Assembly: GCA_000787465.1 (NCBI GenBank)
Contig: JSYX01000055.1
Location: 1 to 64,000, forward strand
Reading direction: 5' to 3'
Length of the DNA: 64,000 nucleotides
Source of the DNA: Thermomucor indicae-seudaticae
Lineage: Eukaryota; Mucoromycota; Mucoromycetes; Mucorales; Lichtheimiaceae
The number at the start of each line of letters is the position of its first letter. Within the stretch, counting starts at the first letter, position 1. Made by a program: the position numbers and the translations under genes. The notes beneath the pieces were generated by a model that saw only the letters and a program-made list of their open reading frames with translations, made no database searches and had not been told where the DNA came from. Shown here piece by piece: positions 43,527-55,333 of the stretch.

Positions 43527-44820
43527 ATGGCACGAATGTACGATGATGAGAGTGATTATTCAGAGGAAGACGAAGATCTCGGTTATAGTTCAGAAGAAAA
43601 TGTAACTGATAATAGCGCAGACGAAGATCCTGAGGAGGTTTGTAGAGTAAATCATGATTTGTCCGCTGATCGATCCTGATCCCGAATGGTGAAAAGGAGC
43701 CCGATTACACAGACATGAGCGAACAGGAGGAAGACGAGGATGACGAAGAGGAAAAGGAAAGAGAGGAACAACTAAAGCGAAGTAGGTTTCAGTCGGCTTG
43801 CTATGGATAGAGTCTTGTTCCTCACAGCGACTTAGCACTTGCACATGTGTCATTTGAACAACTGGCGGAAATCAAGAGCAAAATGGGAATGCAAGAGGCA
43901 AATAGGTCAAAAAACGACGAGCGAACAGCCGGCAAAAAGATATCAAAAGAGCAGATCTTGAAGGATGTCAAAGGAGCTGTCAGTAAACTGAACAAGAAGG
44001 ATCGACCAAAGCGGACAAAGAGTGAAATGAAACGCAGCAATAAGAACAGGTACAGACCGAAAACCTATTAGGAGTACTTTAAGTAGATGAGCTTACTATT
44101 ATCCGTTGTTGGTTTAGTCCTATGGAGATGTCGTCGAAGAGAGCAGTCAGTCGGTTTAGGGAGGTTGTGCCAACAGCGGAACGAGTAAGTGTCTCTCGTT
44201 TGTTCCCTTGCTTGTTTATTTACTATGCTGACGATCTACCATAAAGAAACCGCGGGACCCACGATTCGACAAACTGTCAGGGCACTTTAACCGCGATCTG
44301 TTTGAGAAATCGTATAGCTTCTTGGAGGAGTATAAGAAATCAGAGAAAGAAATGATCCAGCAGCAGCTCAAGAAGGAAAAGGACCCGGAGGAGCGGGAGA
44401 AGCTACAATCACTCTTGACAAAGATGGTAAAAAGTCGTCCATATGTTCGCTGTCTGATAATATGTGTGTTAATTACATAAACCATCGCGCAGATGTCTCG
44501 GGAAGCGACCGCCAGAGAGGCTAAGCGAAAACAGGAATTGCTGCGTGAGCGTAAAAAGGCCGAAGCAGAGTTGGTGAAACAAGGCAAAAAGCCATATTTC
44601 TTGAAACGATGTAGGTGTCACACAAAGAAGCCAAAGAGGCTGAGGGCCCATGAGCTCATCATGTATCTTCTTTGTTGTAGCCGAAAAGCGGAAATTGTTA
44701 CTTATGGATAAATACGAACGACTTGGTGAGAAGAATGTTGACAAGATTCTCGAGAAACGGCGCAAGAAGAATGCCGCAAAGGATCATCGCTTTGTCCCAT
44801 TCAAGAGAAGGACACAGTGA
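43527..44820 (+). CDS. rrp36: Ribosomal RNA processing protein 36
   Basis: A nucleolar factor for early 18S rRNA cleavage. ATG at 43527 gives MARMYDDESDYSEEDEDLGY and a strongly acidic N-terminus (EQEEDEDDEEEKEREEQ), then VSFEQLAEIKSKMG, KRTKSEMKRSNKNRPMEMSS, SKRAVSRFREVVP, KPRDPRFDKLSGHFN (the family signature), FEKSYSFLEEYKKSEKEMI and the C-terminal YERLGEKNVDKILEKRRKKN with KDHRFVPFKRR. Six to seven exons; stop at 44818-44820. It begins only about 80 bases after the Ariadne stop on the same strand, so its promoter is very compact. Confidence 0.93.
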
Positions 44821-44962
44821 CTGGGCGGTGTTGTGCAAAGGGTACACTCATCCGTGGTACATCATTAATGACAATTTACTGCGTGCGGGGCGCAAACTTT
44901 CTGCTTCGCCTGCAGTAACCGTATTTGTAAATGTGAAGCTGTACTTTCATTTACCCAGAAAG

Positions 44963-44970
44963 TATATAAA
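44963..44970 (+). promoter_or_regulatory. TATA box of the chitinase gene
   Basis: tatataaa lies 65-72 bases before the ATG at 45035. An in-frame ATG at 44987 is only 17 bases downstream of this box, too close to be transcribed, so 45035 is the preferred start. Confidence 0.65.
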
Positions 44971-45034
44971 AGACTCGTTTGCAGTTATGATTTTGATTGC
45001 GCTTAACCCATCTTCTCTTTTGCTCCCATCCCCG

Positions 45035-46739
45035 ATGGTCCCTTACAATCGTTTTATAATAGCCTGGTTGGCTATTCTCTTTGGCTTCCTAAACTCTGCT
45101 CATGGATGCAAGCAGCATGCTGTAGAGAGTGTTGCGTCAGCGTCCTCCTCTTCATCCAGCGATAGCAACCGTCTAATTGCCTATGTTACTGATTGGGTCC
45201 GTTTCTCCCTCTATATGCTGATCTTGCGATAGATATACGGAGTTGCTAATATCCATGACAGGCTCTCCCTAGCTCCATTGCCTGGAACAAACTGGATCAT
45301 GTTGTATATGCGTTTGCTGTGCCTGAACAGAGCGGCCAGCTTTCGCAATTTAATGAAAATCAGCTGAAGCAAGGTAAAATAGCGTTGAACAATGGGTCCA
45401 TTTTGGGGGTCTTTCATTGTTTCTGATTATCGCATCCATAGTTGTCCAGGAAGCTCACGATAACGGCAAGACGATCAGTTTAAGCGTTGGCGGGTAAAAA
45501 TTGGTGTGCCCTTTATGCTTGTCAACTTTGTGTAACTAACTCGGCGTTCGCGGAACAAAAAGCTGGACTGGTTCGCTCTACTTTAGCTCGCTTGTCAGGA
45601 CCCAGGACTCCCGTGAGTCGTTTGCAAAGATTCTGGCTCAGGCTGTTAGCGACTACAATTTGGATGGCATCAATCTCGACTGGGGTAAAGTCCTTCTCCA
45701 GCTTTGTACAATACGTGCTGTTACTCATTTTGTGTACCATAGAATATCCAAACAGCGCAAATGGCGTTTCCTGTAACGAAAAGTAAGTCGTTTACCATTG
45801 TCATTTGCGTATGCCTTGACTTTATATACATATATGTCTATCTATTTAGCAACCCACAGGATACCGCCAATTTCTTAAAGTTCATTCAGACGCTCCGCAC
45901 CGAGATCTCCAAGGACGTTCTGATTACTGCCGCTGTGAGCACAGCACCGTTCAATGACGAAAACCAGCAGCCTTCGACCCAGCTTGATCCCGAGTGGGCT
46001 ACTGCTCTTGATGCGTTCTACATTATGGTACGTTTTGACGTTTTTCTCCTGACAAGGGAGGCAAATCAATTAAATAACTGTTAATCTACCGAATCAGGGT
46101 TATGACATTAACGGTATTTGGAACCCCGAGACGGGTCCCAATGCGCCTTTGTACTCTCCCAGCGGCGTCACGGGTGTGGCTACGACGAGCGACGACTCGG
46201 CTGTGAAGGCCTGGAAGGCTGCCGGCATTCCTGCGGAAAGGATTGTTCTCGGTGTACCATTTTACGGGCGGGTCAGTAAGACTCTACAGCCGATCACGGC
46301 CAGCACGGGCCCGTACGTCAAGTTGGACCAGTCGAGTCAGATCCAGGGGGACCAGTATGACACCAAGTCGGCGGATCCTTGTCCAAACGCCACGCCGTCG
46401 TACTCTGGTCAATACGAATGGCGCTCGATCGTAGAGGAAGGTATCGCCCAGAACGCGTCGGGATGGACTACCTACTGGGACTCTACCACCGAGACGCCGT
46501 ATGCGTTCAAGAGCAGTGATGACGAGTTCTTGTCATTTGACGATGCGCACTCGCTTCGTGCCAAAGCCAATTACGCAAACGAGAATGGATTGGGTGGTGT
46601 CATGCTGTGGTCGTTGGAAATGGTAAGATTGCACGAGAACAAAAAAAATTGATAAGTGACCACAATGACTAAGTGATCTGTTTAGGACGACTCAAAGAAT
46701 ACCCTGCTTGAAGCACTTCAGGCTGTTCGTAAAAACTAA
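45035..46739 (+). CDS. Secreted GH18 chitinase
   Basis: Glycoside hydrolase family 18, hydrolysing chitin with retention. Signal peptide: MVPYNRFIIAWLAILFGFLN then SAHG. The barrel starts with LIAYVTDW; strand 3 is KTISLSVGG; the catalytic strand is DGINLDWEYP, split by an intron after TGG G. The general acid Glu is present, but the middle Asp of the usual DxxDxDxE is Asn. Later strands: YDINGIWNPETGPNAP (substrate Tyr-Asp), RIVLGVPFYGRV and GLGGVMLWSLEMDDSK. Eight exons or so; stop TAA at 46737-46739. There is no chitin-binding module or GPI signal, so a soluble secreted enzyme for wall remodelling or nutrition is likely. Confidence 0.9.
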
Positions 46740-47644
46740 GTCATGTTTCATATACCGTAATGCGCACTAATAAAGTATACTTGATGAAAACAAGACGGCT
46801 TTTCGTCTTGATACGACATTACTTGCAGCAACTTGTGAACTTCTTGGTCCAGTATCCTGCACTTTTAACGCCATCTCTTTTTGTTTTCAAGGACTTTCCT
46901 TAATGGCAGTGCCGAAAAGTCGAGATCTTGGAGCTTAATAGCATGATCTTTATTCTAGAGGAGCTCACGTATCCTCTCGATCTACAATGTCTTCATTATT
47001 CTCCAATTTCTACAAAGGGACCCAGGCGTCATATCAGATTGAAACTTTTGAAACATACAGGAAACAAGAGCATTGTTGCTGTTGACAACCACGTGATAAT
47101 GTAGAAGACAATGGCATTAAGTGGTCTGTATAAGCTGTCATGATGAGTCTATGACTTCTTCCCTTCTCCAGTGACCCATTGTAATGTCAATTCTACCCGC
47201 AGGTTGCAATTTTTGCCGCAAAAGGGGTCCATGGTTATGCGTTCGTATCCATTGGAAGGACGGTATATAAAAGCTAACTTTTTGTGACAGTTCTTGTCCC
47301 AATGGTTACCTTGGATGCACATGCTAACTGATGGTCTTGGCTATCAATTCTATTATACTCCATGATCCAATCCTTAAACACTTGTTGGACTTTCACTACT
47401 AACACACTGACCACTCTTATAACGTACACGGGTGGTCTCTTGGTTTGCCTTCTTTTCACACTGTTTGCATAATATTCGTCTACTGCTTGTTTTTGACAAA
47501 CTTGAAAAATAAGCCAAAGTTTATTTGCGTGAGGTATTGTTTTTTGCGAGAACGAAATGCGGTGCAGAAGGTGGGGAATCATTCGTAGGAAAGCAAGGTT
47601 GAGGTAGGTGTTCGTACGGGTGGATGAGGTATAAATGCAGGTCT
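46740..47644. other. Intergenic between convergent genes
   Basis: Contains the 3' ends of the chitinase (taataaag near 46767 may act in polyadenylation) and of the CRAL-TRIO gene. A tatataaa word at about 47264 has no evident gene after it. Confidence 0.45.
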
Positions 47645-49168
<1,524 letters not shown>

Positions 49169-50445
49169 AATGGTTTTACAGAAATAAAGATGAAAACGAA
49201 GAAAGGAGAGAGAGAGAATACTCGTTCCTGCCAGATGGTTGACTTGGCAACCTTTTAAGGACTCCGGTTTGCTTGTTTTTGGACTGTTCGTGCTGAGTGG
49301 TGGGGTTTGCTGCCTTATCCGGGAAAGCTCAGCCCAGCAAAGGTGAACTTTCCCCCCTCACGCGCCTCTCTTGCTGTCCTCTTTACTGCTTTAAATAACA
49401 GATCTGTTCTGTCATTATCCAAAATCAGTCCTTTCTTTGTGATTCAAGGACGCAGTCAAAGCTTAGATATAGTGAGATTCATGACGATCAAGTGGACCCG
49501 ACTAGACCATCGACGTATTATGAAAGCCCGCACACGTTCCCAGTGTGAGAATTTCACAAGATCAAGCGAAAGACAATAAAACACTATGGCACCTGTTTGG
49601 CAATGATTATGCTCCCTTTCAATGCCATGTATCCAATACAGAAGCCAGTCAAAGTCCAGACGTGCCAAGTAGATGGAGTATCCTCACGAATAAGCAGCAT
49701 AGCGCGGGTAACTTGGAATGCATCATGGATCAGTTGTACATGCTCATATGAAATACCCAAACATATATCAATGGCCATGATCTTAGTCGACATGAACACG
49801 TGCTGTTCATTTTAGAAAGACAACTCTAAATCGGCCGGCCTCAGCTTTTGTACTGTTCTGCGCGGATCAAATGCTCAACATTGCCTGGCTGATCTAGCGG
49901 TTTCCTCCTTGAGAACAAGCCAGCTTTCGGCAAAAGGAAGCTTCAAATGTAGAATCCGACTTTCGAAATTCGACATGTGCGAACTTGTCTTTTACGTGAC
50001 CTCTTCCCCGCGCTCCATTCATCACGCTAAACCAAATTTAGAAACCTTCTGCGCGCAGACCTCCTTCGTCGAAATTGTCAACAAAGGTGAGCCCAGTGTA
50101 TCATACTACCTCTGTTTTCCTGTAATTTTAATCCGAATACGACCGAACAAAGGGTGCCTGGAGCATATGAAAAAGTTTTCGTGGCGAGGATCTTCGAAAC
50201 CCGTTGTCACAAATTTAAACCATATATATCAGTCGGGCGTCAGAAAATACTTAATTTGTTGTCATGACAACGGGACCTTTGTTGCTACTGTAAAAACAAT
50301 GGCAACAACGAAACTAATCTCTTGCGCATTCTTTTCTACAGTAGTTCTAAAAGCAAGGTCTGCGCGTTGGCCGACTGGGACAACAGCAGGGGCTCACGTG
50401 CTGTCGGACTCGTATGTCGCACTGTCGATACAGGGGATTGAGCTG
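49169..50445. other. Intergenic, no gene supported
   Basis: About 1.3 kb. A run at 49584-49815 is open on both strands without recognisable product. A tatata word near 50221 is followed by an ATG at 50299 whose frame overlaps the bZIP gene in antisense; no product is recognised. Confidence 0.4.
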
Positions 50446-50976
50446 TTACTGCCGTTCATCAGAACCTTTTGAAGCTGGTGCCTGGTGTTGGAGACTTTTC
50501 AGCTGAGCTTCGATCATATCCAGTTTCCGTTGCAATTCAGAGTTTTGGTGTTTCAAGGATTCGACGACTTGTCGCATTTGAGCATGCTCTGTTCTCCGTT
50601 TTGTGCGATAACGAACAGATGCTATTTTGTTTCGTTCTCTCCGTTCTTTGGCTTGACGGCCGCTCTTGGATCAAAAAGGGTCGCTTGGCGCTGTTTTGGT
50701 GCAATCGACTCCTATTAACCAAGGAATGGACATGACGTTCTTGCGTCGGTTCAAGTCCATCTTGCTCTTTTTGCTGCGCTTGCTGGTGACTACATAATAA
50801 GGAACTTATCTGCATGTATTTATAGAGTTCGACGGTCGCGGCTGCGCAGTTGGAGCTGGCCTTGGGAGCATGATGCCGTCTATAGACGTTGCCACAGCCA
50901 GACGACCCTTTATGGCCTTTAAACCCTCCTGCGTCGCCGGTGTTTTGGGACGAGCTTCAAGAAGATATGATGCCAT
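50446..50976 (-). CDS. Small bZIP transcription factor
   Basis: The final exon reads GRQAKERRERNKIASVRYR then TKRRTEHAQM, a basic region with the invariant Asn (NKIASVRYR, matching N-x2-A-S-x-R-Y/F-R), followed directly by heptads VVESLKHQNSELQRKLDMIE and AQLKSLQ, ending SKGSDERQ and TAA at 50446-50448. Upstream exons on the same strand can be joined by small introns: MASYLLEARPKTPATQEG (ATG at 50974-50976) to PTAQPRP, then HQQAQQKEQDGLEP to VHSL. That gives about 140 residues, Gcn4/Met28-like in its DNA-binding residues. The bZIP exon is firm. The N-terminal exons are less so because the opposite strand is also open there. Confidence 0.65.
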
Positions 50977-51089
50977 CTCATGGGTTGGTTCTGTTACCTC
51001 GTACGTACAACAATGTCTATAGTTGTGGTTTTTCTTTCTGGATTATCATCCTCAATGTAACCGTTCCGGACATCGGCTTAGCATAGCCA

Positions 51090-51549
51090 ACTGTCGCAGC
51101 AGTCTTCAAGTATAGGATCCCAGAAATAGAACTGCCGCCAAAACTTGATAACAGGACTATAGGATCATCAAGCGGGCCTAGTCTTAAAAAAAGAGGTGTG
51201 ACGCCACCGGACCACGGCTCTTCCCTTCACCGCAACACATCTTTTGGCCAATTGTCCGTTGTTCAATGTGGGGCCGACTGTTTCATTTCACGGCAGACGC
51301 CATTCTCGTTTCAACAATACTTGCCGGCATTAAGCGGAACACGGGACTTCAGTAAGTTTTGAAACTGCATTTCCCCTTTCGGATTCATCCAGCAATGACA
51401 CACACACTCTCTCTAGACCCTCATTGTCCCAAATCGAAAATGAAGACATTCGGAAATACGTTCAGAAATACCTCAATGTCGGCGAATGGATGTTGGACAA
51501 CACGGTGGTCTTTATGAACAACTCTTCCTACTTTGAACGCAAGGAATAG
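51090..51549 (+). CDS. Unrecognised plus-strand coding exons
   Basis: Two blocks look coding. The first, from an acceptor near 51098 to a gtaagt donor at 51355, reads FKYRIPEIELPPKLDNRTIG, SLKKRGVTPPDHGSSLHRN and FISRQTPFSFQQYLPALSG. The second, after acceptor ctctctag at 51416, reads SQIENEDIRKYVQKYLNVGE and WMLDNTVVFMNNSSYFERKE, then TAG at 51547-51549. The phases of these two blocks do not match with the obvious donor, and no ATG is present before the first block. An upstream exon around 50886-50999 (reading SPVFWDELQEDMMPSHGL) would join in phase but overlaps the bZIP N-terminus in antisense. The model is therefore incomplete. Confidence 0.35.
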
Positions 51550-51673
51550 AATAAAAGGAAGACTTTCATTGAAAGAAAGCGAAGACTATGTACAAACAAA
51601 CAAACAAATTATTATCATATGCGTGGGAAAAAAGGACAAAAACAGGGATTAAGGGGGACTGGATGGTCGGCAA

Positions 51674-52021
51674 TCAATGGGTCGGTGGTGATGGTCGTCG
51701 TTTGACGCTGTCTGCGGTATAGATCGTTTTGTTGACGTCGTCCCATAAAAGACCTGAACCGGCTTCTTCGTCATAAGACCATGGCGAATAGGTATCTTCT
51801 TCTTCTTTGGGTATAAAGTCTTGACAAGCTGGCGGAATGCTGATGAAGGTAGGTTTTCCTTTGCGCTTTAAAGATGGAGTCCGCCGAGTTGGTTCAATGG
51901 CCGGTGGCTGCTTATTGTGGAAATCCTTTTGATAAACGTGATCTGGATAGATCACAATGGGCTCGCTGGTGGGTTCCAGTGTTGAACCAGAGAAGCGTGT
52001 TAATACAAGTGGAGTCGACAT
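51674..52021 (-). CDS. Small uncharacterised protein, likely disordered
   Basis: Not recognised. A 115-residue uninterrupted frame starting MSTPLVLTRFSGSTLEPTSE. It is Pro/Lys-rich in the middle (PAIEPTRRTPSLKRKGKP), acidic later (FIPKEEEDTYSPWSYDEEAG), and ends SVKRRPSPPTH. No signal peptide or helix-rich domain. The ORF is open further upstream, but the TATA box at 52079-52086 favours the ATG at 52021. The spacing and clean frame support a real gene. Confidence 0.5.
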   Translation of the reverse strand: MSTPLVLTRFSGSTLEPTSEPIVIYPDHVYQKDFHNKQPPAIEPTRRTPSLKRKGKPTFISIPPACQDFIPKEEEDTYSPWSYDEEAGSGLLWDDVNKTIYTADSVKRRPSPPTH

Positions 52022-52078
52022 GATTGTATCAATAAAAAGAGAGAATAGAAGAGGAGAAAGCATTCCATGATCTTGCCC

Positions 52079-52086
52079 TTTTATAT
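52079..52086 (-). promoter_or_regulatory. TATA box of the small gene at 51674-52021
   Basis: atataaaa on the minus strand about 58 bases before the ATG at 52021. Confidence 0.55.
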
Positions 52087-52749
52087 CCAAATCGGTCCTC
52101 TTCCTAGTTCCCCGAATAAAAAAACTTGTCGATTGTCAAAAGAGCTAACCAGTTTCCCGACGTCATACCAAGAACGGGCCTCCCTTTTCTTTCTCTTTCC
52201 GAAAATTGATAAAAAAACCTTTCCAATGAATGAGCGTAATGCAGGCAAGAAAACAACGTTATCAAAAATTCCAGCTTGAACCTCCCAATTTTGTAAATCA
52301 GGTGTTCCCACATGAAAGCATAAATTTCATGTGAAAATGAGCCCCGAGTTGCGGCGGGAATCGGGTATCTGGGCGAGAAACTTGGTCCAGTAAAACTCTT
52401 TTGACAAGCTCTCCCTTTTCGGGTTGACGCAAGCGATGCGGAGTCAACTTTTAGAGGCACCAGCGAGACGATGCAATCCTGTGCGGCAACAATGTCTGAC
52501 GTCATGTATAACGAGACAAGCGAGATGTCCAACGTGCGGCGGATCGCTTTTGAAATGGCAACGATAGCCATGCTTTAGCTGTACGCCGTACGAACGGTTG
52601 CCATCTGATACAGTATTTTCTACAGCGGTTACCCGGCAATGAGAAGATTTCCCCCACACACCCCGAGTCATCACGTCCGACTTGAACAATCAAGGAAATC
52701 GAGAAGTCCATACATTCTTCAATCTTGTAGGACCACGTACTACTAGAGA
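52087..52749. other. Intergenic, no gene seen
   Basis: Short frames only. The stretch at 52081-52270 is open on both strands but AT-rich and repetitive in composition. Confidence 0.4.
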
Positions 52750-53326
52750 CGCAACAGTAGGTTTCACTCGCTGGGAACTAGCAGATACAACGAAAGAGAA
52801 ACGTGACATGGCACTTTATATATCTTGTAGACCACCCTGTCAGCAAAAAATAAGATGCATTACGTGCCTTAGTAAATGTGGAGCAGTATCCCAAAGCGAC
52901 TAAGGATATTAAAAGACCTCCTTGACGATATGATCCGCTGCGAACGCACTCTGTTCGAGAAGGCCATAGGCACAAGGATATATGGGCCTGACATCCACAG
53001 TCTTAATCTTGTGCAGAACATGGAGAAAACGACAAGGACAACGGAGATCAAACATGGAGTATGGATCAGCATTTATAGGATCACCGTGATCTTGTTCTGC
53101 TGTCATTATATGAAATTCCCAACAAGTATCGATGCCTGCATCTGGAATGAAGGTCAAAAGAAAGTGTACCTGATAGAAGTTATCAAAGCTGGTCCGTGAT
53201 ACCGAACGGGACCGGGCACTGGTCAATTTGAGAGTCTTGATCTGGCCAGGCCCTCTGTCTTGGATGACAAATAATCTCAGGGCAAAGGACGTATTTCACC
53301 ATAGTTATTACATGGGTCTGGTGGAG
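52750..53326 (+). pseudogene. Decayed gene of unknown family
   Basis: Coding-like segments appear in sequence order on the plus strand but in different frames: WHFIYLVDHPVSKK, DALRALVNVEQYPKATKDIK, DDMIRCERTLFEKAIGTRIY then GPDIHSLNLVQNMEK, HRDLVLLSLYEIPNKYRCLH, and WPGPLSWMTNNLRAKDVFHH then SYYMGLVEDTR with a stop at 53324-53326. Stops and frame changes separate them with no suitable splice sites. This is what a dead gene or element ORF looks like. The family is not recognised. Confidence 0.4.
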
Positions 53327-53492
53327 GACACGCGTTGACACTCGGTACCCAGTCTGTGGGCCAAAGTTTCGGCATTTGAAGCCACGTGGTTTCCGCTCAA
53401 CTCAGATTCATGCACGCCGCTGATTCGGCAGGAATCGGATTCGTACAATTCCGTCTTATTCCGAGAATTTATTGAATTTTTTTTTTTGAAAT

Positions 53493-54515
53493 TCACAGGT
53501 CAACAATGCGTTCTACCCTTCCACACTCTGGGAGATGTTCACCGCGGTATTTGATGACATATTCACCGTTTGGTCGCTCAGTGACGGTTTTGTTTACGGG
53601 ACAACCCTAGATGGCAATTAGCTGTCTTGTGATTCATTCATAGAGAGAGAGAGATGATTGATTTACCTTGTTACTATTGGAACACTTGTAATAAATACTT
53701 TTGCAACCTGTCTTTCGTTGGGTGGTATTGCCATTGTTTTTCCAAAAGTAACTGTCTTGATACGGGAATTCACGTGTTTCAACGATCTTTGTGATGGCTT
53801 GCATTTCTCTTCTCCGTCGTTGTTGTTGTTGCGGTGGTTGTTGTTGAACGCGTTGCTGCTTTGAGTCGTCGTGAACAGCAGGAAGATCATGGAAATCGGC
53901 GGCAGGTGATGGGTATGACAGGGAGGGACTGGGAAAGATTTGGTAAACGAATTAAAAGGGATTTCAGGGGGGTGTGTCTTAACGTTATTACCTTTGGTTG
54001 TTGGAAGGTGATGTGGGGTAATAGGATGGGGCAGCCATAGCGACCATGGCAGCTGCAGCAGAGTTACGACGTTCTTCTTGTTGCTGATCATCATTGAGAC
54101 TTGTTACAGAAGACAGTCGTCGCCGTTGTCGTCGAGTTTCAGATGGACAATCGCTGGTACTGCTACTACTACTACTACTGCTGCCGTCGCTGCTGCTGAT
54201 ACTACTACTGCTGCTACTATTGCTTCGCTTACGGCAAGACCGCTGTCTCAGGTACAAGTCCAGTTCTTTGGCACGCAGCTTTGCTTCTTCAGCCCTCCGT
54301 TTGTCTTCCTCGACCTTGCTGCTGAGAATAAGCTTTAAGAGTTCCGGTTGGGATTGGTATTGTGCCAAGACTTCTTGCAGATCAAAGGTGGTTGATGGTG
54401 GTGGGGTCATGGTATGGTCCTCCTTGTTGCAGTTATGGATGGGAGAGGCATCCTTGCAGTAGTATGATATGGTGTTGTGATGGTACATGTTGCTATATGA
54501 TAAAGTGCTGTTCAT
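53493..54515 (-). CDS. WRKY/GCM1-like zinc-finger protein
   Basis: Three exons. Exon 1 (start at 54515, or an internal ATG at 54411 giving MTPPPSTTFDLQEV) has a helix LAQYQSQPELLKLILSSKVE and EDKRRAEEAKLRAKELDLYL, a poly-Ser tract and ETRRQRRRLSS. Exon 2 has poly-Gln (QQQPPQQQQRRRREM) then FPYQDSYFWKNNGNTTQRKT, GCKSIYYKCSNSNK. Exon 3 follows a gtaaat...catctag intron: GCPVNKTVTERPNGEYVIKY, RGEHLPECGR and a stop at 53493-53495. The final 70 residues match the WRKY-GCM1 zinc-finger plan: aromatic-W-K-x-x-G strand, YYKC-x4/6-CPV, a basic strand, then Y-x-G-x-H-x3-C. W-K-N-N-G replaces plant WRKYG. Probably a DNA-binding regulator. Confidence 0.7.
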
Positions 54516-55333
54516 TAAGAAATAGAGAGAGAGCTTTTATGGCATCAGATGATGTGGGGAACAAAGACAAGGGGGCAAAACGCAGGGATTGGCTTTATAT
54601 TCTATGGCGGGGTTCCTTTTTCCTTTTTGTCATGCTTGTTCCCGGTTGGATTATGCCATCCGAGGTTTTCTGCAGCAAAATACCGCATCTTTCCTTTACT
54701 AACAATAACTTGCCAGTGGATCAAGCACTTGCACAGACAAAGAATACACCTACACACCCTTGTAATCCTCTTTACTATTATCAACAAGGGGGAAAAGAGG
54801 AAGTTATCCCTTCTCATTCTTTCACATGCCTGCGGATGCCAGCAATCAACTTCGGCCAATTACCGAATTTGAAACCTGTGCCACCCGGATTTTTCAGTGT
54901 TTACCCGTCGAAGCCCCGCCACCTTTTTGCATTTCACACTGAAGCCCTAACTGTCCACATTATGTTATCAACTCGATTTCCACTTTACTTTGCTTAATAA
55001 ATCAACTTGCCAAGAATAAAAAGAACCGGTTTTTTCCCCAATGCAAATGCTTTTTCTGCAAGGGTGATTTGGAAATGACAAGGAAGTGATATATTTTGTG
55101 GGGAGAACGGAGATTGAAAAACAAGGTATATCCAGAAGCAGGAATGCCGTATCCGAAACTTTTAACCCCCATTTGCGATCGCCTAAACTTCGATCCGTGG
55201 TAGTAGCATGCAAAAGTTGCAAAGAGAGAGACTCTTGGAAATCTCTCTCATGGGTATGATTGAACCAATCATGATTTCTTCCCACGGAACCATATGATCT
55301 CTTATCCTGTTCTGTTGGCCTGTAATCTTCGTT
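54516..55333. other. Intergenic, no gene supported
   Basis: The promoter side of the zinc-finger gene and 3' side of tfb2. Overlapping frames at 54549-54997 have no product signal. A gagagaga run lies at about 54524. Confidence 0.45.

Noticed and set aside
44723..45034. Upstream extension of the chitinase reading frame
   Set aside because: The frame is open by chance through the rrp36 3' end and the chitinase TATA box, so translation must start after it.
49584..49815. Complementary open frames on both strands
   Set aside because: Mutual shadows of about 70 codons with no family resemblance; neither has a promoter signal that distinguishes it.
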